From NCBI GenBank assembly GCA_934378195.1, contig CAKRPO010000003.1, positions 1-64,000 of the forward strand: DNA of 64,000 nt. The letters run 5' to 3'. Shown here in pieces: positions 1 to 8,305 of this stretch (positions are counted from its first letter, which is position 1; each line of letters opens with the position of its first letter). A program made the position numbers and the translations under genes. Source of the DNA: an uncultured Blautia sp. (lineage in GTDB: Bacteria > Bacillota > Clostridia > Lachnospirales > Lachnospiraceae). Below the pieces are notes generated by a model. That model was given only the letters and a program-made list of their open reading frames with translations, searched no databases and had not been told where the DNA came from.

Positions 1-69
1 GCCGGAACCCTGCTTCCATTACCACAGCAGAATTACGATGCTTATCAGATTTATCTGAAGGCGGAATAG
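1..69 (+). CDS. 3' end of an unidentified gene (partial)
   Basis: An open frame runs from the window edge to a TAG at 67-69, giving 22 residues that end in QIYLKAE. The frame is followed at once by a convincing intrinsic terminator, which supports it as a true gene end. Too little is visible to name the protein; I cannot assign a family. Confidence 0.5.
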   Translation, partial: AGTLLPLPQQNYDAYQIYLKAE

Positions 70-93
70 AATAAAGAGAAATTACAGAGAAAG

Positions 94-127
94 CTCCTAT
101 GGTGTCGAAAGACATTGTAGGAGTTTT
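94..127 (+). terminator. Intrinsic terminator of the upstream partial gene
   Basis: A 13-bp stem (94-106 with 111-123, three G.U pairs) closes on a GAAA tetraloop and is followed by TTTT. It lies 25 bases after the stop of the partial gene. Its 3' arm contains AGGAG, which by position also looks like a ribosome site for the short frame starting at 131. Confidence 0.75.
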
Positions 128-130
128 GTA

Positions 131-322
131 ATGTACCGATTCAGAACTGTTAAAGTACACGATCCGGATGAGGAAAAGACGCTGGAAGATACTGCAAACA
201 CAGCACTGAAACAGATTGCAGAAAAGAATTATGATAAAGAAATCCTTGAAATGGGAATTCCGGAGGAAAACATTTATCATTATGGTTTTGCATTTGAAGG
301 AAAAAAGGTGCTGATTTTATAA
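131..322 (+). pseudogene. C-terminal remnant of a PD-(D/E)XK nuclease-like (DUF1703) protein
   Basis: The 63 residues resemble the extreme C-terminus of the large AAA-ATPase/PD-(D/E)XK proteins that are abundant in Lachnospiraceae: an 'ALKQIAEKNYDKEI' helix followed by 'GFAFEGKKVLI'. Full-length members are about 500 residues; the ATPase and nuclease-core parts are missing, because the upstream sequence is a terminator and another gene's end. An AGGAG seven bases before the ATG could allow translation, but it belongs to the terminator stem. I read this as a decayed 3' fragment. The alternative is a small expressed peptide. Confidence 0.6.
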
Positions 323-351
323 AGAGAATATTCACACCTCCGTTTGCAGAC

Positions 352-380
352 TTGAATTTACATTCGTTTGATATTATAAT
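352..380 (+). promoter_or_regulatory. Sigma-A-type promoter for pgi
   Basis: TTGAAT at 352-357 and TATAAT at 375-380 are separated by 17 bases. The predicted start is about 57 bases upstream of the pgi ATG, with a GAGGAGGAA ribosome site in between. Confidence 0.65.
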
Positions 381-443
381 CAAAGAGATTGAAACGAATC
401 CTGAAACAGAGGGAACATTTATTCTAAGAGGAGGAATCTTATT

Positions 444-2024
444 ATGATTACCTGGAACAACCTGGACACTCTTGAAGCATTCAAAGAGCTTTCCAATGTA
501 AAGAAAGTAAACCTTGTAGAAGCTATGACCGGAGAAAACGGTGCAGAACGTGTAAAGAATTACAGCGTGCCGATGGCCGCAGGTCTTGCATATAACTATG
601 CTGCAAAGCAGGTGGATGATGAAGTGCTGGAAGCTCTTAAGAAACTGGCAAAAGAAGCACAGCTTACCGAGAAATATGCAGCACTCTATAACGGAGAAGT
701 GATCAACACAGGTGAAAAACGTCTTGTTCTTCATCAGCTTACCCGTGGACAGCTTGGTGATACTGTTACAGCTGACGGCGTGGACAAACGTGCTTTCTAT
801 GTAGAACAGCAGCAGAAGATTGCTGATTTTGCAAACAAAGTACATGCAGGTGAGATCACAAACGCAGCAGGAGAAAAATTCACAACTGTTGTTCAGATCG
901 GTATCGGCGGAAGTGACCTTGGTCCTCGTGCAATGTATCTTGCACTTGAAAACTGGGCAAAGAAAAATGACAAATTCAAAATGGAAGCAAAATTCATCAG
1001 CAACGTAGATCCGGACGATGCAGCAGCAGTTCTGAATTCTATTGATGTTGCACATTCCATTTTCGTACTGGTATCCAAATCAGGTACAACCCTTGAAACT
1101 CTGACAAACGAATCCTTCGTAAAAGATGCTCTGAAGAACGCAGGTCTGGATGCTTCCAAACATATGATCGCAGTTACAAGTGAGACATCTCCTCTTGCAA
1201 AGAGTGATGATTATCTTGCAGCATTCTTTATGGATGACTATATCGGTGGACGTTATTCTTCCACATCCGCAGTTGGCGGCGCTGTATTATCTCTGGCATT
1301 CGGACCGGAAGTATTTGCAGAATTCCTCGAGGGTGCAGCAGAAGAAGACAAGCTTGCAAAGAACGAAGATGTTATGCAGAACCCGGCTATGCTGGATGCA
1401 CTGATCGGTGTATACGAAAGAAATATTCTTGGATATCCAAGTACAGCTGTTCTTCCATATTCACAGGCACTGAGCCGTTTCCCGGCACACTTACAGCAGC
1501 TTGATATGGAATCTAACGGAAAATCTGTAAACCGTTTCGGTGAGCCGGTAAACTATGTGACAGGACCGGTTATCTTCGGAGAGCCAGGAACAAATGGACA
1601 GCATTCCTTCTATCAGCTCCTGCATCAGGGAACAGACATCGTACCGCTTCAGTTTATCGGATTTAAGAACAACCAGATGGGTACAGATGTAGTGATCCAG
1701 GACAGCACAAGCCAGCAGAAACTCTGTGCAAACGTAGCAGCTCAGATCGTTGCATTTGCGTGTGGTAAAGCTGATGACAACCGCAATAAGAACTTCGAAG
1801 GTGGACGCCCGTCCAGCATTATCATTGGTGAGCAGGTAAATCCGGCAAGCCTTGGTGCACTCCTTGCACACTTCGAAAACAAAGTTATGTTCCAGGGATT
1901 CCTGTGGAATGTAAACAGTTTTGACCAGGAAGGCGTTCAGCTTGGCAAAGTCCTTGCAAAACGTGTTCTTGCACACGAGACAGACGGAGCACTGAAAGTA
2001 TTCAGCGACCTTCTGAATATCTGA
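444..2024 (+). CDS. pgi: Glucose-6-phosphate isomerase
   Basis: Interconverts glucose-6-phosphate and fructose-6-phosphate in the cytosol, at the branch of glycolysis, gluconeogenesis and glycogen synthesis. The 526-residue product has a sugar-phosphate-binding SIS fold: 'GIGGSDLGP' near residue 152, the family signature 'GGRYSSTSAVG' near 266-276, and the 'NGQHSFYQLLHQG' segment near 389-401 that carries the catalytic histidine. Length is normal for the family. The ATG is preceded by GAGGAGGAA. It is monocistronic, with its own promoter and a strong terminator after it. The window also encodes glgP and glgB, which supply or use the same hexose-phosphate pool. Confidence 0.97.
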   Translation: MITWNNLDTLEAFKELSNVKKVNLVEAMTGENGAERVKNYSVPMAAGLAYNYAAKQVDDEVLEALKKLAKEAQLTEKYAALYNGEVINTGEKRLVLHQLTRGQLGDTVTADGVDKRAFYVEQQQKIADFANKVHAGEITNAAGEKFTTVVQIGIGGSDLGPRAMYLALENWAKKNDKFKMEAKFISNVDPDDAAAVLNSIDVAHSIFVLVSKSGTTLETLTNESFVKDALKNAGLDASKHMIAVTSETSPLAKSDDYLAAFFMDDYIGGRYSSTSAVGGAVLSLAFGPEVFAEFLEGAAEEDKLAKNEDVMQNPAMLDALIGVYERNILGYPSTAVLPYSQALSRFPAHLQQLDMESNGKSVNRFGEPVNYVTGPVIFGEPGTNGQHSFYQLLHQGTDIVPLQFIGFKNNQMGTDVVIQDSTSQQKLCANVAAQIVAFACGKADDNRNKNFEGGRPSSIIIGEQVNPASLGALLAHFENKVMFQGFLWNVNSFDQEGVQLGKVLAKRVLAHETDGALKVFSDLLNI

Positions 2025-2055
2025 TCTTGAAATTAGATTGATTATGAAATGATAT

Positions 2056-2097
2056 AAGCCCTTCACTTACAGATGAGATTCTGCAAGTGAGGGGCTT
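2056..2097. terminator. Bidirectional terminator between pgi and the BceAB-like operon
   Basis: A near-perfect 17-bp inverted repeat (AAGCCCTTCACTTACAG with CTGCAAGTGAGGGGCTT) lies between the convergent pgi and ABC permease genes. AT-rich flanks on both sides fit termination in either direction. Confidence 0.75.
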
Positions 2098-2110
2098 GCT
2101 TTATATGTTG

Positions 2111-4144
2111 TTATCTCCGTTCTACGATATGATAATACGATTTTGCGGTCATAAGATAGATCAGGCCATATACCAGTGCAAAGATCAGTACCGTACCGGC
2201 AGTACAGCCGATAAAAAGTTTTGTATTTGTCATGCCAAATAGCAGAAGCATCCTGCGGATCAGTGGAAACGCCATGGAAATATGAAGCATTGCCATGAGA
2301 AGCGGAAGGAAAAATACCATCAGGATCTGACGACGGATCGAACTCTTTACTTCGCGGTGGCTCAGTCCTACTTTCTGCATAATCTCAAAACGGTTCTGGT
2401 CTTCGTATCCTTCCGAGATCTGTTTGTAGTAGATGATCATGGCAGTTCCAAGAAGGAAAAGTGAACCAAGAAAGATTCCAATGAATAAAAGTGATCCATT
2501 ATCTGCATAGTAGGAATCATATTCCTGTGCACGGATTCCAGAAGTGATCCAGAAGTTATCCGACAGCTGTCCATTATCTTTCAGAACTTTTATTGCCTCC
2601 AGAACTGGTGTGCCGTAAGTAATCTTTGTTTCATCGGATCCTGTAATATCCAGACCAAGATGAACGGTCAGATCCTGTCCGGCAGGGGCTGATGAGGTAT
2701 CTTTATACATTTCTGTTCGCATCTCATCGAATTTCTCAAAATCAGAATCCGTGACAACAAATACTGCATTTCCATAGACGATATCACGACCGCAGGTCAG
2801 AGGAGAATCTTCCAGCCATTTTTTTACAGTAAAGACCGAATCATTGACTGTGAGAGAATCGGATTTTTTGGCCATTTTTGAAGCCCATGCAAGAATCTCT
2901 CCATCCTGTAATGCCGGATTTGTACCGGTAAGTTTCTTATATTCGGATTGACGAAGAAGAGAAAGAGTCAGTACAGAACCAGACTCCGTTAAAGTACCTG
3001 GCTCAGCAATCTGAATTTGCCCGTGATCTATACGACTGATGATTGTGAGATAAATTTCTTCGGCTTTTTTGTCTACCGGAATCTTGTTGTCAGAAATTGC
3101 TTTTTCAAATGTTTCTATTGCAGTCTGGCATTCTTCTTCACTGACACTGGTAATGGAAATATCGACATCATATGGATAACGGTTTACCATAATGTCATTT
3201 ATACCGAAATAAATGGATACTGTCATAGAAATCATAAGCAGGACGCCGGTACTTAAGATACAGATGCTTGCCAGACCAATGGCATTCTGTTTCATTCTAT
3301 AAAGCATACCGGAAATACTGATAAAGTTTCCGGTTCTGTAGTAAAAGCTCTTTCTGCGGCGAAGAAACTTCAAAATCACAATACTTCCTGCAGTAAAAAG
3401 CAGATAAGTTCCTGCCATAACAAGGATTACGGCAAGAAGAAAAATGGAGATCGCACTGATTGGAGATTCCGTTGTAATGGCAAGGTAATAACCGATACCA
3501 AGACAGATAAAACCAACCAGTGCCATAAGCCATTTTGCTTTCGGCTCCTTTTCTCCCGTGTTGTTTCCATGAAGCAGTTCTACCGGACGGCTTAAGTGAA
3601 TCCTTCTGAGATTCAGAAGAAGAATTAACAGGAAAATTGCACCGAACATCAGAAGACAAGTAATAATTCCCTTTGTGGAAATATAAAATCCAAGTACTGC
3701 CGGAATGTGAAGCAGTCTTAGAAGGAGTAAAAGTGACAGCTTACTGGCAAGGATTCCGATTGCGATTCCACCAGCGAGGGAAAGGATTGTTGTAAAAATC
3801 GTTTCCAGTAACAGTACAATACCGATATGATTTCTTTCCAGTCCAAGAATATTGTAAAGACCGATTTCTTTTTGCCTTCTTTTCATCAGGAAGCTGTTAC
3901 TGTAGATCAGGAAGATCACGCAAAAGATCACAACGACAACTTCACCGGTGGATATGATCATTCGCACCTCTGCGGCATGGAGGACCGCCTGCTCCAGTGT
4001 CGGACAGTCACGTAAAAATTCCATCATGTAGATCATGGCAATACAGAAGATACAGGTGATCATATACGGAATGTAAGTGCTTTTATTATTACGGATGTTC
4101 TGAACAGCCAGTTTGGAAAAAATTCCTTTACGCATGATACTCAC
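2111..4144 (-). CDS. BceB/FtsX-family ABC transporter permease
   Basis: Membrane subunit of a peptide-detoxifying or sensing ABC transporter. The 677 residues show an N-terminal transmembrane segment (about 17-40), a first group of helices to about residue 310, a large extracytoplasmic domain (about 320-540) and further helices to the C-terminus. This is the BceB/VraG layout, distinct from short MacB/FtsX proteins. The start codon lies inside the 3' end of the ATPase gene (17-bp overlap), so the two are translationally coupled. A sensor kinase and response regulator lie just upstream. In this family the permease is known to signal bacitracin or lantibiotic presence to the adjacent kinase; the actual ligand here is unknown. 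Confidence 0.88.
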   Translation of the reverse strand: MSIMRKGIFSKLAVQNIRNNKSTYIPYMITCIFCIAMIYMMEFLRDCPTLEQAVLHAAEVRMIISTGEVVVVIFCVIFLIYSNSFLMKRRQKEIGLYNILGLERNHIGIVLLLETIFTTILSLAGGIAIGILASKLSLLLLLRLLHIPAVLGFYISTKGIITCLLMFGAIFLLILLLNLRRIHLSRPVELLHGNNTGEKEPKAKWLMALVGFICLGIGYYLAITTESPISAISIFLLAVILVMAGTYLLFTAGSIVILKFLRRRKSFYYRTGNFISISGMLYRMKQNAIGLASICILSTGVLLMISMTVSIYFGINDIMVNRYPYDVDISITSVSEEECQTAIETFEKAISDNKIPVDKKAEEIYLTIISRIDHGQIQIAEPGTLTESGSVLTLSLLRQSEYKKLTGTNPALQDGEILAWASKMAKKSDSLTVNDSVFTVKKWLEDSPLTCGRDIVYGNAVFVVTDSDFEKFDEMRTEMYKDTSSAPAGQDLTVHLGLDITGSDETKITYGTPVLEAIKVLKDNGQLSDNFWITSGIRAQEYDSYYADNGSLLFIGIFLGSLFLLGTAMIIYYKQISEGYEDQNRFEIMQKVGLSHREVKSSIRRQILMVFFLPLLMAMLHISMAFPLIRRMLLLFGMTNTKLFIGCTAGTVLIFALVYGLIYLMTAKSYYHIVERR

Positions 4145-4895
4145 CGCCTGTCGTCAGTATGGTAAGTGTATCGGCGATCATCTGGTACATTTCCTGGCGT
4201 GATTTACTGCCTTTGTAAATTTGGTGAAAAACTTCTCCGTCTTTGATAAAAAGGACTCTGGATGCATGGCTGGCAGCTTGGGCACTGTGTGTAACCATCA
4301 GGATTGTCTGGCCTTCATCATTGATTTCGCCAAACATGGAAAGCAGTGCAGATGCTGCCTTGGAGTCGAGTGCTCCCGTCGGTTCGTCGGCAAGAATCAG
4401 TTTCGGGTCTGTGATCAGTGCTCTGGCAACTGCCGCACGCTGCTTCTGACCGCCGGAAACCTCATAAGGATATTTATCCAGAAGTTCGGTGATGCGAAGT
4501 GCCTGTGCAATCGGGCGGATCTTCTGTTCCATTTCCCGGTAATCTTCACCGGCAAGTACGAGTGGAAGATAAATATTATCTCTTAAGGAAAAGGTATCCA
4601 GCAGATTAAAGTCCTGAAAAACAAAGCCAAGATTCTTTCTTCGAAAAGCTGAGATTTCTTTTTCTGTAAGGTGTACGATGTTTTTTCCTTCGAGGAGAAC
4701 TTCTCCAGAGGTCGGACGATCCAGAGATGCCAGAATGTTGAGTAATGTGGTTTTTCCCGAACCGGATTCTCCCATGATCGCGACAAATTCCCCTTCTTCT
4801 ACAGAAAAAGTGACATTGGAGAGTGCCTGCACTTTGTTTCCTCCGAAACGGGTGCTGTATATTTTTTTGATATTAGTTACTTCTAGTAAAGCCAT
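4128..4895 (-). CDS. BceA-like ABC transporter ATP-binding protein
   Basis: ATPase of the peptide-resistance exporter. The 255 residues contain Walker A 'GESGSGKTT' (42-50), Q-loop 'FQDFN' near 93-97, signature 'SGGQKQR' (147-153), Walker B 'LILADEPTGALD' (166-177) and H-loop 'VTHS' near 201. It is a MacB/LolD-type ATPase of normal length. The gene starts after a short intergenic with its own candidate promoter and operator and overlaps the permease gene downstream. Separate promoters for kinase/regulator and transporter are common in Bce-like modules. Confidence 0.92.
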   Translation of the reverse strand: MALLEVTNIKKIYSTRFGGNKVQALSNVTFSVEEGEFVAIMGESGSGKTTLLNILASLDRPTSGEVLLEGKNIVHLTEKEISAFRRKNLGFVFQDFNLLDTFSLRDNIYLPLVLAGEDYREMEQKIRPIAQALRITELLDKYPYEVSGGQKQRAAVARALITDPKLILADEPTGALDSKAASALLSMFGEINDEGQTILMVTHSAQAASHASRVLFIKDGEVFHQIYKGSKSRQEMYQMIADTLTILTTGGEYHA

Positions 4896-4929
4896 AACCG
4901 GTGCTCCTTTCTTTTTTATTGATAAGGTA

Positions 4930-4965
4930 AGTATAGAAATCTTTCCCGGCTTCTGCCATCGAAGC
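4930..4965 (-). promoter_or_regulatory. Candidate promoter and operator of the BceAB-like operon
   Basis: On the minus strand a TATACT -10 (plus positions 4930-4935) precedes the ATPase gene by about 35 bases. No good -35 is present at 17 bases. Instead the inverted repeat GCTTC-N7-GAAGC (4949-4965) sits in the -35 region. A poor -35 plus a palindrome fits activator dependence on the adjacent response regulator; that link is inference. Confidence 0.45.
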
Positions 4966-4980
4966 AGGTTACAATATACG

Positions 4981-5004
4981 AAAAAACCTTACATTTCTGT
5001 AAGG
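4981..5004 (-). terminator. Terminator after the sensor kinase gene
   Basis: Read on the minus strand, CCTTACA-GAAA-TGTAAGG is followed by six T residues. It lies 40 bases after the kinase stop and separates the regulator/kinase transcript from the transporter operon. Confidence 0.8.
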
Positions 5005-5043
5005 TCGTTTCGAAGAGCACCATAAGCTGCTCGGATATTTCGT

Positions 5044-6084
5044 TTAATACATTGTCTGGTCATTCTGGGAAAATTCCAGAAATACTTTTGTTCCTTTGCC
5101 TTCTTCGGAGGTTACATAGATGCGATGCCCGAGACGGTTCATGATCTTCTTGCTGAGATATAGGCCGATTCCGGTTGCACGGTTGTTTTCACGCCCGTTG
5201 ACTCCGGTGTAGCCTTTTTCGAAGATACGTGGAAGATCTTCCTTGCGGATACCGATTCCGGTATCTTCGATTATAAGTGTAACGGGAGATGGGCTTATCA
5301 TGTTTGAAACATCCTCTGTATTTTGTGAGTTACCGGGGACATCTTTCAAAGAAATACGAATCCCGCCGGTACGGGTGTATTTGAGTGCGTTTGACAAAAT
5401 CTGTCCAATTACAAAACCAAGCCATTTTTCATCGGTCAGGACATTCTCTGAAATTCCTTCATAAGTCAGAGACAGTTTTTTTGAAATAAAGATTCCGGCA
5501 TATTTATGTATCTGTTCACGGATGATCGAATCAAGGGCACAGCGTGAAAGTTTCAGATCCGAGGACATATCTTCTGTGCGCAGATAACCCAGAACCATTT
5601 CTACATACTGTTCAATCTTAAAAAGTTCAGTGAGAGCTTCTTTATTCACTGTCGGATTTTCCTGAAGGAGCAAACGCAGAGCAAAAATTGGTGTCTTGAT
5701 CTGGTGAGCCCACATCGTGTAATAATCAGTCATTTCTTCCAGTGTCTTCTGGTTAGCAGTTTCAGCATCTATTCGCATGCGGTTCAGGCTGTGCATGATT
5801 TCCTGCTGAAGAGCGTCGGCTTCGTTGGAAGGAGCATCCATACGGGACAGATTAATATCCGGTGCTGCAGAGATAATCTGAAGATTACGAATGTTCTTCT
5901 GGTAGTTATGAAAGCCGAAAGCATACGCACCAAGCCCGGTCAGAATCCAGAGGACCGCAATGTACAGAATGGGTTCCAGTGGAAGCTGATACAGAAGGAA
6001 GATGATTCCTGTAAGTATCGTCGGAAAAAGCATCAGTAAGATTTGTAGTTTTATTTTGTTCAGATAATCCAGAAATAATTTCAT
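5044..6084 (-). CDS. Intramembrane-sensing histidine kinase (BceS-like)
   Basis: The 346-residue kinase has two closely spaced transmembrane helices (about 14-32 and 37-57) with almost no external loop, the hallmark of intramembrane-sensing kinases that read the state of a partner ABC permease. The phosphoacceptor is H127 in 'WAHQIKTPIFAL'. The N-box is in 'GQILSNALKYT' and the ATP lid in 'EDTGIGIRKEDL', followed by 'GYTGVNGRENNRATGIGLYL'. It lies 37 bases downstream of its response regulator gene and next to the BceAB-like transporter, so the four genes form a complete detection and resistance module. Confidence 0.9.
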   Translation of the reverse strand: MKLFLDYLNKIKLQILLMLFPTILTGIIFLLYQLPLEPILYIAVLWILTGLGAYAFGFHNYQKNIRNLQIISAAPDINLSRMDAPSNEADALQQEIMHSLNRMRIDAETANQKTLEEMTDYYTMWAHQIKTPIFALRLLLQENPTVNKEALTELFKIEQYVEMVLGYLRTEDMSSDLKLSRCALDSIIREQIHKYAGIFISKKLSLTYEGISENVLTDEKWLGFVIGQILSNALKYTRTGGIRISLKDVPGNSQNTEDVSNMISPSPVTLIIEDTGIGIRKEDLPRIFEKGYTGVNGRENNRATGIGLYLSKKIMNRLGHRIYVTSEEGKGTKVFLEFSQNDQTMY

Positions 6085-6121
6085 AAAACAGTCCTTTGTA
6101 TGAGGGATTTCAGATCACATA

Positions 6122-6790
6122 TCATACCATGTAGCCAAGTCCTTTTTTGGTAATGATAAAGTCTTTCAGACCTTCACCTTCCAGTTTTTTGCGCAGGCGG
6201 GTAATATTCACGGTCAGTGTATTGTCATCCACAAAGCTATCGCTTTCCCAGAGTTTTGTCATGATCGCATCTCTGGAGACAGCTTTTCCGGCATGTTCCA
6301 GAAGTATCTCCAGAATGCGGAGTTCGTTTTTCGTAAGGTCAATATCATGGCCGTTCCAGGTCAGGGTACAGCGGGAAGGATTCAGGACAGCACCCTTATG
6401 TTCAAGGACGTTTCCGGGAGTTCCGAAAGAATAGGTTCGGCGCAGGATTGCCTGAATCTTGGCTGTCAGCACATCCAGATCAAATGGTTTTGCAATAAAA
6501 TCGTCTGCACCACGGCTCATTGCCATGACCATATTCATATTGTCAGATGCAGAAGAAATAAAGATGATCGGTACCTGGGAAATCCTGCGAATCTCCTCAC
6601 ACCAGTGAAAACCGTTATAAAAAGGCAGTTTCAGATCCAGCAGGACAAGCTGCGGATCTCTATGAGCAAATTCCTGTATGATGTTGGAAAAATCCTCTGC
6701 GCAGGAAACATCATATCCCCAGGAACAGAGATTCTTTTTCAGAAGGTTTGCGATGATCTCATCATCTTCTACAATAAAAATACGGTACAT
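6122..6790 (-). CDS. OmpR-family response regulator (BceR-like)
   Basis: 222 residues: an N-terminal receiver domain with acidic pair 'EDDE' (8-11), phosphorylation site D52 in 'LLDLKLP' and conserved Lys in 'AKPFDLD', then a C-terminal winged helix ending 'ITKKGLGYMV'. It heads the regulator-kinase operon; a ribosome site (AGAAAGGAC) precedes the ATG. It most likely activates the adjacent transporter operon at the palindrome near 4949-4965. Confidence 0.92.
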   Translation of the reverse strand: MYRIFIVEDDEIIANLLKKNLCSWGYDVSCAEDFSNIIQEFAHRDPQLVLLDLKLPFYNGFHWCEEIRRISQVPIIFISSASDNMNMVMAMSRGADDFIAKPFDLDVLTAKIQAILRRTYSFGTPGNVLEHKGAVLNPSRCTLTWNGHDIDLTKNELRILEILLEHAGKAVSRDAIMTKLWESDSFVDDNTLTVNITRLRKKLEGEGLKDFIITKKGLGYMV

Positions 6791-6826
6791 GGGCAGTCCT
6801 TTCTGGTAAAATTGTATTTTATGCTA

Positions 6827-6854
6827 ATCATAACATGTCTTTGAAAGATTGCAA
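6827..6854 (-). promoter_or_regulatory. Candidate promoter of the regulator-kinase operon
   Basis: On the minus strand, TTGCAA (plus 6849-6854) and TATGAT (plus 6827-6832) are spaced by 16 bases, about 37 bases before the regulator's start codon. The divergent DUF2284 gene starts at 6945. Confidence 0.5.
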
Positions 6855-6944
6855 CAAAATTCACTTTGTGGCATTATAATAGAAGGAAATTATTTGATGT
6901 GTATAATAGAAGACTATGAATAACAACAGAAGGGAGATTTTAAT

Positions 6945-7421
6945 ATGGATCTGGTGAAAGAGGCAATTTTCCTGGGATTTTCGGGAGCTGCCGTTATGGA
7001 TACAAAAGAGCTTGTTTTTGTGCCGGAATATCGGATGTTTTGTGAAGAAAATTTATGTGGCTGTTATAATGTAAATCCGGCCTGTCCACCGGAGAGTGGC
7101 ACAGCAGAAGAGATGAAGCAGCGTGCACTGCAGTATGAGAAGACTCTGGTGCTGCAGACCATGCAGGAAGATATGCATGATTCTGCGCAGTACAAAAAAG
7201 ACAAGCTTCTGCAGAACAAAATGACAGAAGAACTTGCTGAGAAAATGAAAGCAGAGGGCAAAACAGATATCCTGATCATGAGTGCGGGACCGTACAAACA
7301 TAATTCCTGTATGTCTGCATACTGCGTGGATGCACAGAAGATGGCAGATGCAGCAGGCATGCTTTGCTGGACAGATGATGGAATGGTACGGTATTTTTCA
7401 CAGATCCTGTTTCATGAATAA
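6945..7421 (+). CDS. DUF2284-like predicted metal-binding protein
   Basis: 158 residues resembling the DUF2284 family of small cysteine-rich, predicted metal-binding proteins. Cysteines fall at 33, 38, 40 and 47 ('CEENLCGCYNVNPACPP') and again in the C-terminal third ('SCMSAYC', 'LCWTDDG'), enough to hold an iron-sulfur cluster or a metal site. No signal peptide or membrane helix is visible. Start chosen at the ATG preceded by AAGGGAG. No enzymatic role is established for the family. It is divergent from the response regulator and followed by a hairpin and a separate promoter, so it is probably monocistronic. Confidence 0.75.
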   Translation: MDLVKEAIFLGFSGAAVMDTKELVFVPEYRMFCEENLCGCYNVNPACPPESGTAEEMKQRALQYEKTLVLQTMQEDMHDSAQYKKDKLLQNKMTEELAEKMKAEGKTDILIMSAGPYKHNSCMSAYCVDAQKMADAAGMLCWTDDGMVRYFSQILFHE

Positions 7422-7439
7422 AAGAATTTCCGAAAAGAT

Positions 7440-7464
7440 TTCACAGGTAATATTTTACTGTGAA
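7440..7464. other. Hairpin after the DUF2284 gene
   Basis: TTCACAGGTAA and TTACTGTGAA can pair around a short loop directly after the stop codon. There is no clear T-tract, so this may be a weak terminator or an mRNA end stabiliser. Confidence 0.45.
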
Positions 7465-7469
7465 TCAAA

Positions 7470-7498
7470 TTGTATTACGAATGCAGATGTGGTAAAAT
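7470..7498 (+). promoter_or_regulatory. Promoter of the rhamnose mutarotase gene
   Basis: TTGTAT (7470-7475) and TAAAAT (7493-7498) with 17-base spacing. It overlaps the upstream in-frame extension of the mutarotase, which supports the later start codon at 7575. Confidence 0.55.
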
Positions 7499-7516
7499 CA
7501 GTATCAGAATATTCGA

Positions 7517-7549
7517 CTTGAAAAATCCAGGTGGAAAGCCTGGTGCAAG
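7517..7549 (+). other. Structured 5' leader of the mutarotase mRNA
   Basis: A CTTG/CAAG outer pair encloses a CCAGG-N7-CCTGG inner stem, about 25 bases before the start codon and just ahead of the AGGAGG. It matches no riboswitch class I recognise. It could be an mRNA stabiliser or a translational control element. Confidence 0.35.
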
Positions 7550-7574
7550 CACATATGACAGGAGGCTTCTTATT

Positions 7575-8222
7575 ATGGAAAGACATGCATTTGCAATGAA
7601 AGTAAAAGCTGGCAGGATGAATGATTACCGCAAAAAACTTGGTGAGATCTGGCCGGAACTGACAGCATTTCTGGATCGCAATAAAGTAAAGAACTTCAGT
7701 ATCTGGAATGCAGAAGATATGATTTTTGGATATTATGAAAACGAAGATGGCGCGAAGTTAAGCACTGAGGAAGCTGCAGCAAAAGATGCGATTATTGCAA
7801 AGATTGATGATACGTTTGACTGGATTTCTACACCGGGTGAAGATATGCGACTGATGTACCATAATTTTGGCGTTGTAAGAGAAAATAAAGAACTGATCCG
7901 TCACAGAATGTTTATGACAAAACTGAAAGCAGGATGCGAAGAGGAATATAAGAGACGTCATGACGGACTGATCGCACAGAGAGGTGATACCGTAGATCCG
8001 GGTCCGGACAGCAACTTCAGTATCTGGTGTGCCGGCGGTTATATTTTCGGCTATGATGAGATTGATACTACGATGGAAGTAGAAGAAACTGTTGAATCCA
8101 GAGAGCAGACCGTTGAATGGGAAATGCGTCAGCTTGGAATCATGGACTGGATCACCAATGATGTTGACTGGATGACTGGTGATGTTCACGCAGATGTCAA
8201 ACGTCTGGCATGGCATAACTAA
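7575..8222 (+). CDS. Tandem-domain L-rhamnose mutarotase (RhaM/RhaU family)
   Basis: Members of this family interconvert alpha and beta anomers of L-rhamnose. This 215-residue product is about twice the usual ~105-residue length and contains two homologous units: residues 1-100 ('RHAFAMKVKAGRMNDYRKK...NFSIWNAEDMIFGYYE') and about 108-210 ('RHRMFMTKLKAGCEEEYKRR...NFSIWCAGGYIFGYDE'). The start is placed at 7575 because GACAGGAGG lies just upstream, whereas a longer in-frame start would overlap the promoter. Known mutarotases are dimers, so the fusion may be a covalent dimer. No rhamnose catabolic genes are nearby, so the substrate could be another deoxysugar. Confidence 0.8.
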   Translation: MERHAFAMKVKAGRMNDYRKKLGEIWPELTAFLDRNKVKNFSIWNAEDMIFGYYENEDGAKLSTEEAAAKDAIIAKIDDTFDWISTPGEDMRLMYHNFGVVRENKELIRHRMFMTKLKAGCEEEYKRRHDGLIAQRGDTVDPGPDSNFSIWCAGGYIFGYDEIDTTMEVEETVESREQTVEWEMRQLGIMDWITNDVDWMTGDVHADVKRLAWHN

Positions 8223-8230
8223 GATTACAT

Positions 8231-8299
8231 AAAAAGAACCCTGCAGATTCAGACAGAGAAACTTTTAAAATCTCTGTAAGAATCCGCAGGGTTCTTTTT
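8231..8299. terminator. Bidirectional terminator between mutarotase and tetR genes
   Basis: AAAAAGAACCCTGC...GATTC pairs with GAATCCGCAGGGTTCTTTTT, leaving T-tracts in both orientations. It lies between two convergent genes. Confidence 0.85.
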
Positions 8300-8305
8300 C
8301 TAAAA

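Noticed and set aside
7470..7574. 35-codon extension of the mutarotase
   Set aside because: It coincides with a promoter and leader hairpin; the family begins at the ATG at 7575.
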